The translations under genes and the position numbers were made by a program. A DNA stretch of 64,000 bases. It comes from Ornithodoros turicata (taxonomy: Eukaryota; Arthropoda; Arachnida; Ixodida; Argasidae). The notes under the pieces were generated by a model. The model did not search any database, was not told the origin of the DNA, and worked only from the letters and a program-made list of their open reading frames with translations. Position 1 is the first letter of the stretch; each line of letters opens with the position of its first letter. The stretch is taken from positions 27,698,213-27,762,212 of the forward strand of contig NC_088202.1 in assembly GCF_037126465.1 (NCBI RefSeq), written 5' to 3'. This document shows positions 11,125 to 22,265 of this stretch, in pieces.

Positions 11125-11142
11125 TGGTGTCAGAAGTGGTGG
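11125..11142 (+). promoter_or_regulatory. Primer-binding site of the gypsy element
   Basis: TGGTGTCAGAAGTGG directly abuts the 5' LTR. It would pair with the 3' end of a tRNA ending in ...CTGACACCA. Leu-type tRNAs have such ends, so a tRNA-Leu primer is inferred. Confidence 0.7.
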
Positions 11143-11200
11143 CCCCAAACGCTACGTGCCTCGCTCTGCTTCGGTTGAAGTAACTACGACTACTGATAGC

Positions 11201-12822
11201 ATGCCTGACAACGAGGAGGGGGCTGCTATGTCTTCTACCAGTGGGACCGGCTGCTTCAGCGTTCCCGGTGCCGCGGCCCTTCTCCCGCCGCCGCCTTTCG
11301 ACTTCAGTAACTCCGGAGAGTGGCCATCGTGGATTCAGTGTTTTGAGGATTATATGTTCGCGGCTGGATTATATCAGGCGCAGGAAGAAGTCAAGGTACG
11401 GACACTCCTTTATTGCATGGGCCCCAAAGCGAGAACAATCCTTGTGTCGACTTGTAAAGAAGAGGGAGTACCGAAAACGTTTCAGCAAGTGAAGAGTACT
11501 TTGGACGACTATTTCATTCATCCAGTCAATGAAGTTTATGAGAGCGCTCGCTTTCATAGAAGAGCCCAGGCGGCAGAAGAAACGGTGGACGAATTTTATA
11601 CGGCACTGTGTAACATGGTGGAACCAGCGGCATGGCCGAGTGGGCTAAGGCGTCCGCTCGTTGGTGGTAACCAAGGTCGTGCTCTAGACTGGGAGGTGGT
11701 GGGTTCGAATCCTACCGCCGGCTGTGCTGTCTGAGGTTTTCCCTGGGTTTTCCGAAGACTTTCCAGACGAATGTCGGCACAGTTCCCCCTGAAAGTCGGC
11801 CCAGGACGCATACTAACCCCCCTGTCCCCCACTCCTTCCTGCTATCCTCTCTCCGTCTGTCCACATCTGTACGTCGCTCATAGCCACAGTTGCTTCGCGG
11901 CGCTAACACGCAATCAAAAAAAAAAAAAAACATGGTGAAGAAATGCAATTATCGCTCAGCTGAGGTGCAAGAGCGGCTGGTGCGGGACCGATTTGTTGTC
12001 GGGCTGCGGGACTCTCCACTGTCGGATCTATTGTGTCGCATCCCAAAGCTGACGCTGGCGGAAGCCCTGATTCAAGCACGTCAGTACGAAGACGCTGAAA
12101 AAGAGAAGCGAGCAAGGGAAAACCAAGGCCAGAGCCGCCACGAGGAACCAAATGTGCTTAACATAGATGCTACAGACGTTACAAGGTTACCGGGAGAGAG
12201 GAAGCGAGAAGGGTCATGCCAATATTGTGGACGTGGACAACATCGATGGCTGGACTGCCCTGCGAGGAGAGCGGTATGCCATTATTGTAAAAAGATGGGA
12301 CACTTTCGCGAGGTGTGCCGGGCTAGGAAGAAGTCTAAGAACGCAACATTGGATACGCTTCATTTAGAAGAGGTGGAGGACCGTACGGACAGAGCAAGGT
12401 TCACTAGACTAGCAGTTAACCGACACTGGGTCCGGTTTAAGATAGACTCAGGAGCGGAAGTTACGGCAGTACCAGATGACCTCCCGTGGGTGCCTGAGCT
12501 CTTGGATCCAGAAGATGTCAGCCTTACGGGCCCCGGAGGTCAGGCGCTTCAGATTCGTGGCTCCTTTTCGGCGACGCTTACCTGGAAGGATAGGACAGCG
12601 CAGCAGAGGGTGTACGTCTTGTCTTCACTGTCGACGCCACTTTTGGGACTTCCGGCCATAGAAGCTCTCGGCGTGGTCAAGTTCGTCGAAGGTGTGTCGG
12701 CGGCGAAAAGTAAGTTATTTGAGGGCCTTGGTACGCTACACGAGGAGTATACAATACGGCTCAAACCGAACGCGGTCCCCTTCTCCCTTTCTGTGCCTAG
12801 AAGAGTACCCATCCCATTGTAG
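11201..12822 (+). pseudogene. Gag and protease region of the gypsy element
   Basis: Start chosen at the ATG 11201 (MPDNEEGA); an upstream in-frame GTG at 11156 is unlikely in a eukaryote. The retrotransposon gag domain runs from about 11280 and is split by a SINE at 11621-11928, after which the frame resumes. Two CCHC zinc knuckles follow (CQYCGRGQHRWLDC and CHYCKKMGHFREVC, nt about 12218-12320), for RNA packaging. Then comes an aspartic protease core with DSGA near 12448. The frame ends at a TAG (12820-12822) where the pol linker should continue. Gag forms the particle and the protease matures it. This copy makes neither intact. Confidence 0.85.
11621..11928 (+). mobile_element. tRNA-derived SINE inserted in gag
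   Basis: The head is tRNA-like, with an A box TGGCCGAGTGGG (about 11633) and a B box GGTTCGAATCC (11702-11712), the RNA polymerase III promoter. The long spacing between boxes suits a Ser/Leu-type tRNA ancestor. The tail is a pure A run, up to 16 nt, ending at 11930. The target duplication AACATGGTG occurs at 11612-11620 and 11929-11937; its first two A overlap the tail, so the end is ambiguous by two bases. Mobilisation in trans by a LINE is expected. It resembles the Ruka family described from ticks, but I could not compare sequences. Confidence 0.9.
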
Positions 12823-15800
12823 AAAGCAGTTAAAGAAGAATTAGACAGGCTGGAAAAAAGAAGGCGTTATTCGGCGTGTGAATGACCCAACCCCGTGGTG
12901 TGCGGGCATGGTGGTAGTTCCGAAGCCATCGGGAAAATATCGGATTTGTGTGGACCTCACGAAGCTCAATCAGTCGGTCTTGCGGGAACGTCAAATATTA
13001 CTAACGGTAGACCAAGTAGTTGGACAATTAGGAGAAGCTAAAGTGTTTTCCAAGCTAGATGCAATATCTGGTTTTCACCAGGTTCGGCTGGCAAAAGAAA
13101 GCCAAGAACTGACGACTTTTATCACGCCTGCGGGGCGATACTGTTATCAACGTTTGCCGTTTGGGTTGACATCAGCCCCAGAATATTTCCAACGGCAGAT
13201 TTCCCGAATTTTGGAAGGGCAAGAAGGCGTGGTTAACATGATAGATGACGTTCTTGTTTTTGGAGCAGATAAACGTCAGCACGACGAAAGGTTGAAGCAA
13301 GTGCTTGATCGCTTGGAAAGAGCAGGAGTGACGCTTAACAGGGACAAATGCGAGTTCGGTGTAACGACCGTAACATTTTTGGGAGTCTTGGTAGAGCCAG
13401 ACGGAATTTATCCGGATCCTTCAAAAGTGCAAGCTATTACAGAGATGGCCCCACCCCAGGACGTGAGTGCCGTTCGAAGATTTTTAGGCATGGTGAACCA
13501 TGTAGGAAGGTTTTTACCGAATGTTTCCCAAGAAACTGCGCCAATCAGAGCTTTATTGGGAAAAGGCGTCGCATGGATGTGGGGACCGGAACAACAGCAC
13601 GCCTTCGAAGAGTTAAAAGTCCTATTAACGTCGGGACAGGGCGTCGCTAAGTACCACCCGGAATACCCAACGACTGTTTCAGCCGATGCTAGTTCATATG
13701 GGCTAGGAGCAGTGTTGATTCAGCAACAGCCGTCCGGAGACCGCCTACCGGTCGCTTACGCATCAAGGTCATTAACAGAGACCGAACAGAGGTATAGCCA
13801 GCTGGAAAAGGAAGCCTTGGCGGCAGCATGGGCGGTTATGCGTTTTGATGAGTACCGTATTTTCACGCGTATTAGCCGCACCGCAGATAAGCCGCAGGAC
13901 TCGTTTTTAGATACATTTTGAAAATTTTTTGCAGATAAGCCGCTCTCGCAGATAAGCCGCGGCTAATACGACGCGACTGCTTTGTGCGCTAAACCAGTGA
14001 TGCACATACAAAATCAGTAGAGACTTTATCGCTATGAAAACGGGTATCATTTATTCGACAAAAAAAAAAGGCTAACATCAGAAATATTACAGAGCGGCTC
14101 ACTAAGACATGTTCCAGAAGACATGATTCACTGTCACCCCTTTTGTTAAAGCTGCGTCGGGGAATGTACCCCGAAGGTCAGACCACTCGAATATGGACTC
14201 GTCCCTGTTCGGTATTGTTCGTGCAATGGCAGGGCGGTCCTGTTCCGAAAAACATGACGCACTGTCTGCCCTTCCGTTTCATCCAGGGTATTGGGAAAAT
14301 ACCAGGGAAAGATAGTCATCAGATAAGCCGCACCCGCGCATAAGCCGCAGAGCGTCCGTGAAAACAAAAAATCTCGCATAAGCCGCGGCTAATACGCGTG
14401 AAAATACCGTACGTGCGAGGACTACATTTCTCGTTAGAAACTGACCCCCGGCCATTGTTGGAATTGTTTGGAACTAAGGGGTTGGATGTATTGCCACCGA
14501 GAATACAGCGTTTCCGAATGAAGCTCATGAGATACCAGTATGACATTCTGCATGTTCCAGGCAAACTACTGGCAACTGCGGATACACTTTCACGAGTGCC
14601 GGTGGATGTACCTTGGATGAGGTCCGTGGAACCCATAGAACTTTGCGAGAAGGAGGTACTGAATATAGTGCACCAGGTCCTGCCGCTGAGTTTGCAAGAA
14701 GTGAGGGATGCACAAAAGGTGGATGGCGAATGTGTATCAGTGAGGGAATATGTTGAAAAGGGTTGGCCGCAGCAGAAAAACGTGCCAGTGCACCTTAGGA
14801 AATTTTGCACTTATCGAGATGACTTGAGCGTTGTGGATGATATTTTGCTAAAAGGTCATAGGTTGGTGGTGCCGGCAGCACTTCAGAAGAAGGCGCTTTT
14901 GCTGTTACACGAAGGCCATCAAGGCATCGTACGCTGCAAATCGCGAGCACAAGATGCCGTGTGGTGGCCGTGTATTAACAACCATATTCAGACACTTGTA
15001 TCTAACTGTGAGGCATGTGCAGGCACAAGAGTGCTTCCTAGGGAACCCTGTGACGCTACCATAACGCCAGACCAACCGTGAAAAATGGTGGGAATAGATC
15101 TATTCCACTTCAAAGGTCAAGAATACCTTCTCATGGTGGGCTATACGTCCAGGTTTCCAGAGGTGCTGGCTCTTAACAACACATCTGCAGAGGCGGTGGT
15201 CAACGCGTGCAAGAGCGTTTTCGCACGGTTCGGAATCCCAGAAGTGGTCCGAAGTGATAACGGCTCACAGTTTGGTTCAAGAGAATTCCGTAGCTTTGCG
15301 TGCGCTTATGGATTTGAACATATTACCAGCAGTCCTCGATACCCGCAATCTAACGGGGAGGTGGAACGCATGGTTAGGACAGTGAAACACTTGATGTGGA
15401 AATCCAGTGACCCCTTTCTGGCGTTAATGGTTCACAGGGACACAGCAGGCGCCAATGGATTCAGTCCAGCTCAAGTGCTGATGAGCCGAAAGTTGAGAAC
15501 GCGTTTGCCCACACTACAAAACAAGCTTCGTCCTAGATGGCCACCATGGAGAAGGTGGAAACAGTCTGAGAAGAGATGTAAGCAGCGGCAGTCGGAGGAC
15601 TACAATCGCCGGCACCGAGTGCGATCACTTCGGCCCTTAGGACCTGGACAAGTAGTCTGGGTGACAGACATTAAACGCAGTGGAACGGTCCTGAGCCCTG
15701 CGCACCGACCTCGTTCGTATTCAGTGGTAATAGACAGCGGAGTGATAGAGAGAAATCGGCGGCATTTGGTTGCCTACGAGACAGATGAGGAACAAGCGTC

Positions 15801-16013
15801 TCTGAGCTCTTCAAGTGCTGGTGTGACAGAGGACCGATTTTTGCCGCCTGTAGCAACAGCTGGGGAGGAGGAAAGTAGTCAACACAATAACGGTGACAAC
15901 GAGCGAATGTTTCACTCCCGAGGTACACCAGTTGGACGAGAGGAAGGCACCAGGCCGGTGAGAGTCTCAAGGTTTGGTCGAGTGATAAGGACCCCGCGAC
16001 GCTTTAATTTGTA
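12823..16013 (+). pseudogene. Pol region (RT, RNase H, integrase) of the gypsy element
   Basis: After the TAG, one extra A in the run at 12854-12859 shifts the frame, so the open stretch starts at 12878. The RT has LPFGLTSAPEYFQ and the catalytic MIDDVLVFG (about 13238). The RNase H domain starts near 13680 (VSADASSYGLGAV) and is interrupted by a MITE at 13855-14409, resuming with VRGLHFSLETD. The integrase has a His/Cys zinc-binding region (LLHEGHQG ... NCEAC, about 14904-15026). Its core has Asp in VGIDLF, Asp in RSDNGSQF and Glu in SNGEVERM. A TGA at 15079-15081 replaces an expected Trp just before the core. The frame ends at 16013 with a chromodomain-free basic tail. Not functional. Confidence 0.9.
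13855..14409. mobile_element. TA-target MITE with subterminal repeats, inserted in gypsy RNase H
   Basis: A 555-bp element with terminal inverted repeats of about 25 bp. The left begins CCGTATTTTCACGCGTATTA and the right, in reverse complement, begins CGGTATTTTCACGCGTATTA. The flanking duplication is TA (13853-13854 and 14410-14411). Removing the element and one TA restores the reading frame at GAG TAC GTG (Glu-Tyr-Val), which supports these ends. Four to six copies of a GATAAGCCGC-like decamer lie near both ends. No ORF is present. TA targets and this layout suggest a Tc1/mariner or pogo-type autonomous partner (inference). Confidence 0.85.
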
Positions 16014-16220
16014 ACTGTGCTTTAAGTGGCATTTAGGAATGGTATTGTGTAGGTAGTGTTGTTAGTTGTTTCTGTGGCTTGGCGTTGCCTCTTACTATGC
16101 CGAGAAAATTAGAAGAGATTGACAGTTTGTTCCTGGAACTAAGTTTCTTACTTCAAGTTTATTTATGTTTATGCTTTTTCAAGTTTATGCTTTTTCGAAT
16201 TTAGAATAACTGTCTTTTGT

Positions 16221-16228
16221 AGGGGAGA
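16221..16228 (+). promoter_or_regulatory. Polypurine tract of the gypsy element
   Basis: AGGGGAGA immediately precedes the 3' LTR, the expected primer for plus-strand DNA synthesis. Confidence 0.75.
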
Positions 16229-16404
16229 TGTAGTGTACTGCTATCTGTGCGTGGATCTGTGCATCCTCGTGGCTTATCTCTTATCGCAAAGAGAGCGTGA
16301 TTGTATGAAGGACACGTGCACGTGTAAACCTACTTAAGAGCAATAAAGACTTGGTACAGGGCTTTTACCCAGACAGAACGTGGTGTCTGGCTGAACACAC
16401 AACA
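16229..16404 (+). repeat. 3' LTR of the gypsy element
   Basis: 176 bp, TG...CA. It carries AATAAA and is followed by the GGTGT target duplication. Confidence 0.95.
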
Positions 16405-16614
16405 GGTGTCGTGACCCCCTGTCAGTGCGGCGCTGTGCTTAACTCTGACCTATTTTATTTCTGCATTTCAGGATATAAGATTATTTTACAAATCATTAAG
16501 CACTAAATTGATTGTTCTGTTCACCCAACAAAGATTCATCATTACGTTGTGACTGTCTCTTGCTCAAATGAAACTTCACACAATGGGAACATACCTAATG
16601 TATACAGGGTGCCT

Positions 16615-17812
16615 TTTCTTAAGCGATACAGATTTTTCATAAAAAAACTATAAGAACTATATAGACATGCTGTTTTCACCTCTATCATCTCTGGGCCGGC
16701 GGGCGTTCTTGGCCATATGTTGCTCGACCGTCAAATGACGGATTACCTCAAAATCGTTAATTAACTTTTTAAATATAAAAGCTACGAAGTTGTCCCAATG
16801 AGAACATCTGTTCCTTTCGGTGACCTGATATCGTAGCCGTTTTCAGAGCAAAAATCCGTTAGGTAGATCGTCCGCAAAAAATTCGTGATGGAACACAATT
16901 TTTTTCTTTATTTTGTTCATTGCGCATCTTCGGAGACCCGTCTTTCGTTTGCCCCAATGTGAGAGGGTGAAAGAGATTGCGTCCTGGAAAAAGTTGAACA
17001 GAAAATTCAACACAATTCCCAAGCAGCAAAATGTACTGAAAGTCGGGTGCAATAGGGGTGGACGGGTAGGTGGAAGGCCTTGAACAGACTCGGGAAGCTA
17101 AGGAACATCGATAAGACACATACCCTCCACCCCTATTGCACTCGACTTTCAGTACATTGTGCTGCTTGGGAATATAAGGGCAGTTCTGATAGCGTCACCC
17201 GATACATGTGTTTTTGTCTGTTTCCGCAAGTTAAAGCTCATCTTCGACGCATGACAAAAAGGCAAGGGTGCAGGCCAGCTGGTACATGGTGAAAAAAAAA
17301 ATTTGGAACCCGTGAAGGGGACAGAGGAGGGAACGTGTCGAGAACGTGTTGTGTCGTCCCTCTTCTGTCCCTTTCTCGGGTTCCAATTTTTTTTTTTTTT
17401 TCGACGCATGAGGCGGCACTGTGGCGGCATCTCCGACGCATGAGGCTCCTTCACCATCTCACATCAGGGGTGAAGGAAAGACGCGTCTCCGAAGATGCGC
17501 AATGAACCAAATAAAGAAAAAAATGGTGTTCCTTCACGAATTTTTTGCGGACGATCTACCGAACGGATTTTTGTTCTGAAAACGGCTACGATATCAGGTC
17601 ACTGAAAGGAACATATATTCTCATTGGGACAACTTCGTAGCTTTTATAATTAAAAAGTTAATTAACGATTTTTAGGCAATTAGTCATTTGACGGTCGAGC
17701 AACATATGGCCAAGAACGTCAGCCGGCCCAGAGATGATAGAAGTGAAAACAGCATGTCTATAGGCATTATAGTTTTTTGACAAATCTGTATCGCCTAAAA
17801 AAAGACACCCTG
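16615..17812. mobile_element. Foldback-type MITE with long inverted arms
   Basis: Both ends carry CAGGGTG next to GTATA. The left arm, about 16615-16950, is inverted and repeated at about 17485-17812. Landmarks include the CGATACAGATTT block, GGTCGAGCAACATATGGCC and its partner, and GATCGTCCGCAAAAAATTCG and its partner. Inside lies a second palindrome: 17016-17062 pairs with about 17120-17173 (ACTTTCAGTACATT). A short element is nested at 17255-17398. No ORF is supported. A TA target duplication is likely. Confidence 0.8.
17255..17398. repeat. Hairpin-forming dispersed repeat, nested copy
   Basis: Flanked by TTCGACGCATGA at 17243-17254 and TCGACGCATGA at 17401-17411, which looks like a target duplication of about 11 bp. 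It contains an inverted pair around TTGGAACCCG...CGGGTTCCAA and ends in a T run. Its blocks match the repeat at 5590-5725. A third CGACGCATGAGGC near 17431 shows that the target itself is locally repeated, so the duplication call is not certain. Confidence 0.55.
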
Positions 17813-19050
17813 TATACTTGTCCTTACAGTTATGAGCGTAGTTATCATTTGATATGATGCACTTGACATCACAGACGTAATAATTGCTAAAATAAACGGG
17901 CACACTTTAACGCCATCACATTGCATCCGAGGTGTTCAGAATTTGTAGTTTATGGAGACCATGTACACAAAATATAGATGTTAAAATGAACCAAATATCT
18001 CATAAAGAAGGAGGTCTTATACCGGTTTCAATAGTGGTGTTTCAAGGATGGAGCAAACAGGAATGGACCAAAGAAAACACAACAGCTGCAACATCAGCTA
18101 CAAACAAGCCTGTGCTGCCATTTTGTTCAATAATTTCATTGTGCTTATTTGTTCAAAGCCCTATATTATTCAGGAAACACTTTTACACACCTGGTTGGGG
18201 ACATATCTATTTTTCCATGTTCATTCTTTCTTCATACAAGCTTCTCTCTCTACTCCAAACTGGCATTGTAAACAATTTCACAAGGATTATCATCGCACCA
18301 TTGCATGCCAAACCATTACCACCACCAATGCCTAAAAACTCCCCACAGCTCATGCCATACTATAATACGGCTGCCAACAGCACATCATGCACTAAACAAA
18401 CGTATGAAGGCGGGGTAGTTGGTACGATTTCATGGTGTGTAGACAACAAAGTGCTCGGACAGAAGAACGACGACACGGACGACTGCATCATGCACTACAC
18501 TCTGTGAATTCACTCCTTATTCAGGTTTTTAATTTAGGCTTCTTATTCAGAAAGAACTTGCATAGTGATGCAGTTACAGTTATCACTGCACTCTGACACA
18601 GATCACTCAACTTTGACTGTGAAATGACATAAGAGGGTTGTGTGATGCCATGAGAAAGATAATTGCCACTGTACCATTGTGTGAACTTATTTAGTGAATT
18701 TTTACTTCAGCAGCTCTTCACCGCTTTCTTGACATTTTTTTTAGTTTATCAGTCATGCAATAGTTCTCAGACTATTCTCAGTCTTCCATGCTGTTCTGGA
18801 CTGCAGACATCCTGAAATACAGACGATAATTCAAGCAACGAAGCATTCGAGGCTTACATGTTTGTACCGTCCATATTTGTGGCCTGCCTCGACTAATTCT
18901 CGTGGTTTACACAAATGATAAAGCTATGAAAAATTATTGCACAGGCTGCATTTCTGCACTTTGTGGTTATGCAGTTTGACTGTACACCTTTGTACTGAGA
19001 GATTGTGCTATTTCTTGAGAAACAACACAGTGGAACATCAAAGCAAGGCA
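17813..19050. other. No gene recognised
   Basis: An ORF of 191 codons on + (17932-18507) has irregular composition and no domain. I see no splice-compatible continuation. Nothing else is supported. Confidence 0.35.
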
Positions 19051-20160
19051 CACCTAGCGGCAGGGAAGGATAACGGACGTATTTACGTTACCGTTTTCAT
19101 TTTCGTTTCCGTTATCCGTTTCTGATACCAGCTTTTAATTTCGTTTCCGGTGCGTTTCCCTTACTGTTTCCTGTGATGGAACGGCTGTTACAGAGCTGCG
19201 GGAGGACAGCCCGTCCGGCTCTGTCAGCACCCTGTTTTGCCCAAGTGCTGCTTCGGTGTCACGCATACACACTACACAAGTAATTTTACGTCGTTGGGAC
19301 GCGCACATCTTGCAAGATTTTTAAAGAAGTGTAGGAACATGTCTTCAGTCAGCCTTCTGTCTTCAGTCACTCTGAGTCCAGCAACCACGATGGGCGTAAC
19401 CTTCGTTTGATGTCGCATTCACAGGCGGACGCTCTCAGAAGTAAACAATACTGCCATAGCCACGGTGAAATGAAGAAAGTAAAAAATAAAAAGAATCATA
19501 TGCTGTCATCGTCGTGCTATGGTGGAGTGCAGTGCGTGGAGTCTACGTTGTGTAACTCTCATGTCTTGATGTCATGTGGGTAGGTAATGTCACGAGTAGG
19601 TAAGCGAGTGATGCACCCAGTGCCGTCGCGAGGCGAGTTTGAGCCCAGGGCATGGCAATTGTGAAGATCCCCGCCCCCCCCCCCCCCCTTCTCGTCCGCT
19701 GACGTCAGAAACCCTGTAAACAAAGTCAAGAAAACGCTTACTTGCACTGCCCAGATCGTAAATTCACATTCTCTTCATTTCCGCTTTATACTGTTCAACC
19801 ATCTTGCCGGTGCCTGCACTTCGGTGCCCTCTCTGGCGAGGTCGCCCGGGGCGGCTGCCCCTCTCGCACCCCCGTTACTGCGGCTCTGGATGCACCTTCG
19901 ATATCCAATATTGCGGTTTGTTTCCATGCTGCCGTGTAGCATTTAGAGCATTACAGGGAATGAAGTCATCAAAATACAAAAATAAAATGAAAAGTCACTG
20001 CGATGTCATCGCACATCAGTAATAGCTATTACCCGAATTCAATACCAGACGATAATTTTCGTTTTCGTTTCTGTTTCCGGTTATAGAGGACAGTGGTATG
20101 TGTTTCCGTTTCCGTTATCGTTACCATCTCCAATTTCGGTAATATACCGACCACACCCTC
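19051..20160. repeat. Possible hAT-like MITE with GTTACCG/CGTTTCCG-rich ends
   Basis: The left part (19068-19160) and right part (20040-20135) share CGTTTTCGTTTC and GTTTCCGTTATCG-like strings, as in hAT MITEs with repetitive subterminal regions. I could not define terminal inverted repeats or a target duplication, so the boundaries are approximate. A 14-C run lies near 19674. Confidence 0.35.
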
Positions 20161-21173
20161 ACCGAAAGCAAAAAAAAAAAAAAAGAAAATCAGGGGGTGG
20201 GGTAGAAGTCCACTCTTTGTACGTCTGTCTGACCCCTGCGAGCGCTGCCCAATAGGGCTGCGAAAAAAAATTGCGCGCCCTCTGGGACCAAAATAAGCAA
20301 ACATTTTATTGCATATCGTGAAAGAGATATGTCTCAGCTACGATAGTACGAATATTGTAAAACTTCAAGATATCCTTTTTGGGTAAAAACTGCCGCGAAA
20401 ATGAGAATTTTCCCCTACCCTTCCGTGTTCACGGCATTGTTAGGGGATAATGGCTGAAGATAAAGCAATGTGTTTGACGTCAAACGAAAGAGCAAAGAAT
20501 GACATTTCTGCTCATGCGAAGAACACAGTCGGAGATCCAGGGCCGCGGCCATGGCCTTCCAAAGGTGCGGTAAAACGGTTCTCTGTTGCGTTTTCGGGAT
20601 TTTTTTTCGTATACTTTTCTCTTGACCATATAAATTTAATAGCCCACGGTGGAACGTACACCATCCACTCTCTCAGCCAAAAAAAAAAAAAAAAAAAACT
20701 CATTCAGATGGGACATCTCGTTCAAGAGATACAAGGTCAAAAAGATGGAAAAAATGTAAGCCGCGAAATTGCGCCGGTTGCTTCGAAGCGCCGTGGACGG
20801 AGAAGAAAATATCGCACAGACCTGCGATCAGGCACCTTTTGCATCTCTTTGTGGGTGGGATAACATATATTTTTTTCGAGAGAAATAAAATATGTGACCG
20901 GCCTGCATCATTCGATTATAAATGAAACTACCCTTATAGTCCCAGGATATCGTAATCAAGATCGACAGTCCCAGTATGTGTTTGTCCCTTCTAGGTTGTT
21001 CCAGCCTCAGAACATCAATTCTTTCATGTCCAACAGTTGCCGCCTGCGTCGATCCCGTCGTATGAATGTGTTTATGAGTGAGCAAAAATGTAAGAGTGAA
21101 AGGAGGATGAGTGAGAGAGAGTGGCTGGTTTTTCCCTTCAGATGACGCACCCTGGAAGTCGCTGAATAGGCGT
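20161..21173. other. No gene; homopolymer A runs
   Basis: Contains A-rich runs near 20170 and 20681. The 137-codon ORF at 20450-20863 translates through one of them and has no domain. Nothing is supported. Confidence 0.4.
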
Positions 21174-21246
21174 GTTAGCTTAGTTCAATTGGTAGAGCCC
21201 TGGACCGGCAATCCAGAAGATGTGGGTTCGAGTCCTACAGCTGGCT
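21174..21246 (+). tRNA. tRNA-Ala(GGC)-like gene or tRNA-derived sequence
   Basis: A complete cloverleaf can be folded by hand. The acceptor GTTAGCT pairs with AGCTGGC, with two G-T pairs. The D arm is GTTC/GAGC. The anticodon stem CTGGA/TCCAG encloses loop CCGGCAA with GGC at 34-36. The T arm is GTGGG/CCTAC with loop TTCGAGT. The length is 73 nt, and a CTTTTC run follows. Oddities are C instead of T at position 33 and weak acceptor pairs, so it may be a pseudogene or a SINE head. Confidence 0.55.
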
Positions 21247-21987
21247 AACCTTTTCAGTGTCTTTCATCTTTCATCGTTCAGTTATTTGGAGATCACCATA
21301 TGTTCAGGCACAACTGCAATAAAATATCTAACGGTTACCCTTCATTCTCATGCCAAAAATTCTGAGAACTCAGCACGCGTACTCCTTGTATCATTACTCC
21401 TACCCGTTCATCTATATAATTTCATATCACTAATACTGTACAATATCTCCCAGATTTAACAAACAGTATGTGCCATACCTGTCCAAGTGCGTCTTCTCTC
21501 CGCAGACATGATCCCCTGCTCATTGCTGACACTCGTGTAACTGACAAGCACTCTTCATAGCTTGATAATCGGGATCAAGTAGCCTTGAAGGCACATACTG
21601 CAGCGTCATTCACCCCCATATATTACAAAGTCAGCTTAGGGCATCTTTAATATTATTGCTCTATCAAATGATATTAAGCCCCAAAATTGATGAAATTGGC
21701 CATTTGGCCATTTCGAGTGGCGTTTTGGAGGCGATTTTGTCAAACGCGACCTCTCAGGCTGGAAAAGGGGAAAGTGGCACGAGGCTCAAACTGAGAAATC
21801 TGGATTTCAGGTATACATTCTCTAAAACCAGCTGAAGACATTTTTGATATTTTTATATGAGCTCATATTAAGCCCCAAATTTGATAGCATTTTATTCCTT
21901 TTTTTGTTTTGTTTTTTTGCCTTCGCGAGTGTCGCTTTGGAAGCAGTTTCCTCAAACGCAACCTCTCCATGTACAGGGGAAACAGGC
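21247..21987. repeat. Gene-free; two copies of a repeat about 200 bp apart
   Basis: The blocks ATATTAAGCCCCAAAATTGA, a GAGTGGCGTTTTGGAGGC-like segment and TCAAACGCGACCTCTC occur around 21665-21755. They recur, diverged, around 21867-21966. This looks like a two-unit satellite fragment. No ORF is supported. Confidence 0.5.
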
Positions 21988-22265
21988 ACGTCCTGGCACC
22001 ACGATTAAATGGGCTTTGCACGTTTTAAAGGGCTCGATCTGCTGCCGAACGTTGCGGTAGCTACTCTTACAATCCCAGTACAAGCCGTTCGTATATCTTT
22101 TTGGCACCATGATGCAAGACATTTGAGTCATTGTAAAGGGCCCTGCTGCTGCCTTTTCCAAATTTTGCGGTAGTCTCCGACACAATCACAAGAGAGGGGC
22201 ATAACATAAGCCGTCGCGTCTTTGCATGTGTGCAATGTGGCTTTGCCACCATGATTAAAGGAACG
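21988..22265. repeat. Degenerate satellite of about 130 bp, two units
   Basis: Contains GTTTTAAAGGGCTCGATCTG and GTAAAGGGCCCTGCTGCTGC, each followed by a TTGCGGTAG block and CAATCCCAGTA-like or related strings, then ACCATGAT. The same order of blocks makes up the array at 31836-32725 and the unit at 26310-26430. Confidence 0.65.

Larger units (their letters stand above)
10944..16409 (+). mobile_element. Ty3/gypsy LTR retrotransposon, full length but broken
   Basis: The element spans 10949-16404 with 176-bp LTRs (TG...CA) and a 5-bp target duplication GGTGT at 10944-10948 and 16405-16409. The domain order gag, CCHC knuckles, protease, RT, RNase H, integrase is that of Ty3/gypsy (Metaviridae-type) elements. 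I count 5 differences between the LTRs over 176 positions, about 3%, so insertion is moderately recent. Coding is disrupted by a SINE (11621-11928), a nonsense codon at 12820-12822, an extra A near 12854-12859, a MITE (13855-14409) and a TGA at 15079-15081. Confidence 0.95.

Noticed and set aside
11630..11715. Functional tRNA gene
   Set aside because: A and B boxes are present, but the sequence runs on into a SINE body with a poly(A) tail and target duplication, so it is the SINE head.
13853..14411. 7-bp target duplication TACCGTA for the MITE in gypsy RNase H
   Set aside because: TACCGTA is repeated at the ends, but only a TA duplication restores the reading frame, so the extra bases are part of the terminal inverted repeat.
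17932..18507. 191-codon ORF on +
   Set aside because: No domain, no signal or membrane pattern that holds together, irregular composition and no splice partners. Length alone is not enough in AT-rich DNA.
20450..20863. 137-codon ORF on +
   Set aside because: It reads through a poly(A) tract and shows no domain.
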